The translations under genes were made by a program, and so were the position numbers. Shown one piece after another: positions 56,346 through 64,000 of a stretch of 64,000 bases of DNA (position 1 is its first letter; the number at the start of each line of letters is the position of its first letter). The stretch comes from Rs1 sp029027825. Its GTDB lineage: Bacteria > Pseudomonadota > Gammaproteobacteria > Pseudomonadales > Balneatricaceae. The stretch is from assembly GCA_029027825.1 (NCBI GenBank), contig CP093399.1, positions 4,092,001 to 4,156,000 of the forward strand, written 5' to 3'. The notes beneath the pieces are model-generated. The model did no database searches. It was not told the origin of the DNA and saw nothing but the letters and a program-made list of their open reading frames with translations.

Positions 56346-56768
56346 ATGGCTACAACTGTACTATGCGACATCGTCAGTGCCGAGGAAGAAATTTTCTCAG
56401 GTGAGATCGAATTCGTATCCGTCACAGGTAGTCTGGGTGAGCTGGGTATCTACCCAGGTCATACTCCGCTTTTAACGGAACTAAAACCAGGCCCTGTCGA
56501 GCTGCGCAAGCAGAACGGCGAGCATGAAATCTTCTACGTCTCTGGCGGCTTCTTTGAAGTTCAGCCAACCAAAGTGATCATCCTAGCTGATACGGCGCTA
56601 CGCGCTCACGATCTAGATGAAGCGGCGGCAGAACAGGCGAAGCTTGATGCTGAAAAAGCAATTGGCGACAACAATAGCGAGTTTGAATTCGCTGCGGCTG
56701 CGGCACAATTGGCAGAGGCTGTGGCGCAAATCCGCACCTTGAAGGCAATTAGAAACAAGTTGAAGTAA
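56346..56768 (+). CDS. atpC: ATP synthase subunit epsilon (F1)
   Basis: 140 residues (E. coli 139). A beta-sandwich (VLCDIVSAEEEIFSGEIEFV ... GELGIYPGHTPLLTELKPG) precedes a helical hairpin (DEAAAEQAKLDAEKAI) that inhibits ATP hydrolysis. The ATG follows AAAGAGG just past repeat copy E. It ends the operon, followed by a strong terminator. No glmU follows. Confidence 0.97.
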   Translation: MATTVLCDIVSAEEEIFSGEIEFVSVTGSLGELGIYPGHTPLLTELKPGPVELRKQNGEHEIFYVSGGFFEVQPTKVIILADTALRAHDLDEAAAEQAKLDAEKAIGDNNSEFEFAAAAAQLAEAVAQIRTLKAIRNKLK

Positions 56769-56794
56769 TGTAAGCCAAGACATACTAGAAATAC

Positions 56795-56824
56795 AAAAAG
56801 CCCGCTTATTGCGGGCTTTTTTTT
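56795..56824 (+). terminator. Rho-independent terminator of the atp operon
   Basis: Stem AAAAAGCCCGC / GCGGGCTTTTT with a five-base loop and a run of T, 27 bp after the atpC stop. Confidence 0.95.
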
Positions 56825-57193
56825 GGCCAGGGATCGCCTTATTCTAAGATGACATGATATCGAGAACGATCAATTTTCAGCAGAAAAGAGCCACTAAGCT
56901 TCGGCTTCAAACGAACAAAACGATTAATACCACAGAGCGGGTGGGTTAGCATGTCTTATAGTTATTCCATAAAACACCTAACAATTCTTTTAAATAGGTC
57001 CTATCTATTCTGACTAAGGAAAAGGACTCACAGTGCAAGTCTTACTCAGAGAGACCAAACTCCCATGGTGACTTAGTCCCTTTAACTCTAAGCCTAATTC
57101 ATAACTAAAATGGCCTAAAAGGTACAGTACCTTAGTTTTTAGGGTGTTAATTAATCAAAATTCATTAGCATTGTAATTAATGCTGAATAACAG
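56825..57193. other. Gene-free region upstream of the rRNA operon
   Basis: About 370 bp with no convincing open frame. ACTAAG at ~57010 and CTTAGT at ~57070 could pair around smaller GACT/AGTC arms, but no known small RNA is recognised. It may hold upstream activating sequence for the rRNA promoters. Confidence 0.5.
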
Positions 57194-57221
57194 TTGACGC
57201 GCTCGCTGATCTGTATATAAT
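57194..57221 (+). promoter_or_regulatory. rRNA promoter P1
   Basis: -35 TTGACG, 16-bp spacer, -10 TATAAT, about 585 bp before 16S. A hairpin CTTGCT/AGCAAG (57229-57260) lies at the start of its leader RNA. Confidence 0.8.
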
Positions 57222-57399
57222 TCGCCTCCTTGCTACGGGGAGACTCGGAAAGGCAGCAAGCGAGATTAGATTTATACCATTATAAAGCATTGCTTTATAA
57301 CAAATAAATCGATTTCTGGTTAAGTTTCAATCGGGTTGTTGTGGTTTTTTTGTTTAGCTTCTAGCTAAAAAGAAAACTTCAAAACAATCAAATAAATGA

Positions 57400-57427
57400 T
57401 TGACTTAACGAGGCGCAACTATATAAT
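57400..57427 (+). promoter_or_regulatory. rRNA promoter P2
   Basis: -35 TTGACT, 16-bp spacer, -10 TATAAT, 379 bp before 16S, with A/T-rich sequence upstream resembling an UP element. Confidence 0.85.
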
Positions 57428-57523
57428 ACGCACCTCACTTGAACGGAGCCGCATACTAGCCGCTCAGCATGCATCTAGCTTGTCTCATAGGTTTAAGAAC
57501 TTCTTCTCTTCACGAGATGAAGA

Positions 57524-57535
57524 CGCTCTTTAAAA
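57524..57535 (+). promoter_or_regulatory. boxA antitermination element, leader
   Basis: CGCTCTTTAAAA close to the boxA consensus TGCTCTTTAACA. A second boxA (GCTCTTTAACAA) is at 59498-59509 in the 16S-23S spacer. Together they fit rRNA antitermination. Confidence 0.75.
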
Positions 57536-57540
57536 ATTTG

Positions 57541-57564
57541 GTCAGATAATTCGTGTGGGCGCTT
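57541..57564 (+). other. pre-16S processing stem, 5' arm
   Basis: The 24 bases beginning GTCAGATAATTCGTGTG pair with 59371-59394 apart from two central bases. They enclose the 16S gene, the classic RNase III cleavage stem. Confidence 0.85.
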
Positions 57565-57805
57565 GTCGATAGAAGCTACAAAAGCTTTTAAAGCAATCTA
57601 GGCAACTTAGTAAAGGATTCGTTCTTTGCAACGTTAGTTTAGAGAACTTCAAGACAAGCAAACCAAGTGAATTCATTGAAAGAAAAACATACGTTTTACG
57701 AGATTGATAAATTGGCCGCAAGGTTAATTGATTAATCACAATAGAAAGAACAAAGTTAGCAAATCTTGAGCCGTTTTTGCCTTCGGGTAGAAACAAAAAA
57801 TTCTT

Positions 57806-59350
<1,545 letters not shown>

Positions 59351-59788
59351 AACGATTAGCCTATATTGGCAAGCGTTCACACGAATTATCTGACTAAACT
59401 AATAAAGAGAGCAAAGCCTACTCAGTAGGGAGACTAAAAGTCTTAACTCATAGGCAACTTAACGGTTGTCTATCGGTTAAAGCTTCTTGCTTTAAACGCT
59501 CTTTAACAATGTGGATTTGATGAAAAAAAGTCTAAAGGTTTTTTTATCTTTAGTAAGTACTTGTACTTATTAACTATGAGGAACCCTTTGTTTACGATGA
59601 ACGGATGTCGAATACCCGTTCAACCAGATCGTAAACTAAAAATTTGGATGAAATGATTATCACTGATCGTTTCATCTTAGTAGTTTAATCATACATGCCA
59701 AATAGATTGGTAGTGCTACCCGCATTATCAATCGGTGATTTTATCGTTACAACAATCAGACTCTTGAACAGACACCTTCGGGTTATAT
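59351..59788 (+). other. 16S-23S spacer without tRNA genes
   Basis: 438 bp. No tRNA-like GGTTCGAATC loop is present, so the usual tRNA-Ile/tRNA-Ala pair is missing. It contains the 3' arm of the pre-16S stem (59371-59394), boxA (59498-59509), a hairpin with arms GTTTACGAT/ATCGTAAAC (59590-59636), and the 5' arm of the pre-23S stem (~59743-59765, partner 62711-62731). Confidence 0.8.
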
Positions 59789-62690
<2,902 letters not shown>

Positions 62691-62910
62691 ATAACGCCAA
62701 AGGCGTTTGGAAGAGACTGATAACGTAACGAAAGACCAAGATAAAATCACATTAACATGTTGATAAAACTACAAAATTGTATAGACTTTTACCTTAGAGT
62801 AAGCGCAAACTTCTTGAAGAGAAGAAAGCGACATCAAATCCAGATTGATCTTTAGAGACAGGTTATTGAATAAGAGCAATAACGAGAAAGTCTTTAGAGA
62901 TAACAGTTTA

Positions 62911-63028
62911 TGTTTGGCGACCATAGCGAATTGGAACCACCTGATCCCATACCGAACTCAGAAGTGAAACGATTTAGCGCCGATGGTAGTGTGGGGTCTC
63001 CCCATGTGAGAGTAGGTCATCGCCAAGC
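62911..63028 (+). rRNA. rrf: 5S ribosomal RNA
   Basis: About 118 bp. TTGGCGA near the start pairs with TCGCCAA at the end. GATCCCATACCGAACTCAG and GATGGTAGTGTGGGG are standard 5S segments. Ends are estimated from that pairing. No tRNA lies between 23S and 5S. Confidence 0.95.
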
Positions 63029-63037
63029 TTTAATACG

Positions 63038-63075
63038 AAAAAAGCCCCAAGCACGTTGTGTTTGGGGTTTTTTTT
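63038..63075 (+). terminator. Rho-independent terminator of the rRNA operon
   Basis: Stem CCCCAAGCAC / GTGTTTGGGG with a three-base loop, followed by eight T, right after 5S. Confidence 0.95.
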
Positions 63076-63485
63076 CGTCTTAACGCTTTCAGTGGCGATG
63101 ACCTAATCTCCCATGGGGAGATCAGAACAGAAAGCAGCGGCTTTGCCGCTCCTTACCCCATGTGAAAGCCCTTGTACCTACGGTACGGGGATTGGGAGCC
63201 ATCGGCATCGCGCAGCGATTGAAAACGTGTTTTCAACCCATTGTAGGTCATCGCATAAAAAGTGCCGCTTGCGGCTGCCTCTTAAAAACAGTTCAATTAC
63301 GCTTCATACTATTCTAGTACTCTGGTTTGTTCTTTGTTCTTTATGCGCTTGCGCTGTTACTAAAAAAGCTTCAATTACGCTCAGTACTATTTAGTAGCCT
63401 GCTTTATTATTTACTCTTTATGCGCTTGCGCTATCTCTTAAAAAAACTCAACCAGAGCAATTTTGCCTATTGCATTCTGCGGACC
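63076..63485. repeat. Fragments of 5S and tandem repeats downstream of rrn
   Basis: Inverted copy of the 5S 3' end at 63093-63121 (TGGCGATGACCTAATCTC then CCATGGGGAGA), and direct fragments around 63154 (CCCCATGTGA) and 63243 (GTAGGTCATCGC). Two tandem ~78-bp units follow, starting TTCAATTACGCT at 63292 and 63370, each ending with CTTTATGCGCTTGCGCT. Small frames here are not credible genes. The block looks like rearranged debris between the rRNA operon and an insertion sequence. Confidence 0.65.
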
Positions 63486-63630
63486 AAAATGATCACCTTC
63501 TGCAATACAAAATGATCACTTCCTGCGATTTAAAATGATCACTCTCTGCGATTGAAACTGTGACACTTTCTGGTAGTTAGCGCAGAAGGTGATCGAGCAG
63601 TCGCAGAGAGTGATCACGTTATCGCAGAAC
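63486..63630. repeat. Multiple terminal repeats of an IS21-family element
   Basis: Three direct 21-bp repeats, each AAAATGATCAC plus variants of YTYCTGCRAT, start at 63486, 63509 and 63532 (period 23). Facing them are inverted copies with GCAGAAGG, GCAGAGAG and GCAGAACC at 63582, 63603 and 63624 (period 21). Repeated transposase sites at the ends are typical of IS21. Confidence 0.8.
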
Positions 63631-63699
63631 CTTTTCCTACGCATTAATTTCAATCACTTTTAGCGTTGTATTCTCAGTGTCTTTAACTCGGAGATTACA

Positions 63700-64000
63700 A
63701 TGCCAAACAAGAGATTAGTTATGCGTCAAATCAAAGAAATTCTTCGCCTAAAATTTGCGGCGAATCTTAGTCATCGTAAAATTTCTAGTAGCTTAAATAT
63801 CGCGGTTGGCACTGTGTCCGTCTACACAAAACGTGCCTCTGACTTAGGCATTTCATGGCCTTTATCATCCGAGATGAGCGACAGTGATTTATAGAAACTA
63901 TTCTTCCCAACACCTAAAGCCAGTGGCCGCTTCGGGCGTATCGCGCCTGATTGCCCTGCGATCAATCAAGAGCTTAAGAAAAAAGGTGTCACCAAACAGC
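63700..64000 (+). pseudogene. istA: IS21-family transposase istA, amber stop at codon 65, cut by window end
   Basis: ATG 63700 follows CGGAGA. MPNKRLVMRQIKEILRLKFA and the helix-turn-helix HRKISSSLNIAVGTVSVYTK are the IstA N-terminus. TAG at 63892 interrupts it where relatives carry a Glu codon, and the frame then continues open (KLFFPTPKASGRFGRIAPD) to the window edge. It encodes the DNA-binding end of the transposase. Either the copy is dead or the base is miscalled. istB would lie outside the window. Confidence 0.85.

Noticed and set aside
63486..63552. Short CRISPR-like array
   Set aside because: Repeats are 21 bp with 2-bp gaps and no spacers; they are IS21 terminal repeats.

Overview
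The window is a chromosomal segment from a gammaproteobacterium of the Pseudomonadales/Oceanospirillales/Cellvibrionales type, with moderately AT-rich DNA. Three things support this: the 16S/23S/5S rRNA operon, an F-type ATP synthase operon in gammaproteobacterial order, and gene order that matches the origin-proximal region of Pseudomonas as I recall it (aroE-hemF-tsaC-dprA-LysM gene-fmt-rsmB-trkA, a lipid A acyltransferase, glyQ-glyS on one side; mnmG-rsmG-parA-parB-atpIBEFHAGDC on the other). No genus is assigned.

Layout. Positions 1-19000 are conserved housekeeping genes: the tail of a chemoreceptor, a Lon-like protease, aroE, hemF, tsaC, purE, dprA, a LysM protein, fmt, rsmB, trkA, trkH, an LpxL-family acyltransferase, a YtoQ-family protein and glyQS. 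Positions 19000-43500 are an accessory block: a 1-kb AT-rich gene-free stretch, a PuuB-like oxidoreductase diverging from a GNAT acetyltransferase, a complete sugar ABC transporter, two paralogous orphan periplasmic binding proteins, a secreted unknown protein between two inverted copies of a small palindromic element, a DUF2750 protein, a purine uptake and salvage cluster (adenine deaminase, 2OG-Fe(II) oxygenase, BMP-type ABC transporter, xanthine-guanine phosphoribosyltransferase, 8-oxoguanine deaminase), a TauE/SafE permease and an isolated BatD-like protein. Positions 43880-44660 carry a strong oriC candidate: about ten DnaA-box-like sequences next to an AT-rich unwinding element. It is followed by mnmG (three in-frame stops in 42 bp), rsmG, parA and parB, the ATP synthase operon, an rRNA operon with two promoters, and the left part of an IS21-family element.

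How it fits together. oriC, ParA/ParB and two near-consensus parS sites (355-370 and 10278-10293) make this the replication and segregation centre of the chromosome. The highly expressed ATP synthase and rRNA operons run away from the origin. The accessory block lies between glyS and oriC, where dnaA-dnaN-recF-gyrB would be expected by comparison with Pseudomonas; those genes are not in the window.

The most unusual non-genic signal is a family of about 140-230 bp palindromic, MITE-like repeats: five long copies (one of them from a divergent subfamily) plus a roughly 48-bp remnant. The main subfamily has 15-bp termini reading GAGACCTCTGCATAA. One copy has a 5-bp target duplication. Two copies flank a gene, one divergent copy sits inside the ATP synthase operon, and one appears to supply a ribosome binding site to batD. 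I saw no CRISPR array, prophage or recognisable defence system.
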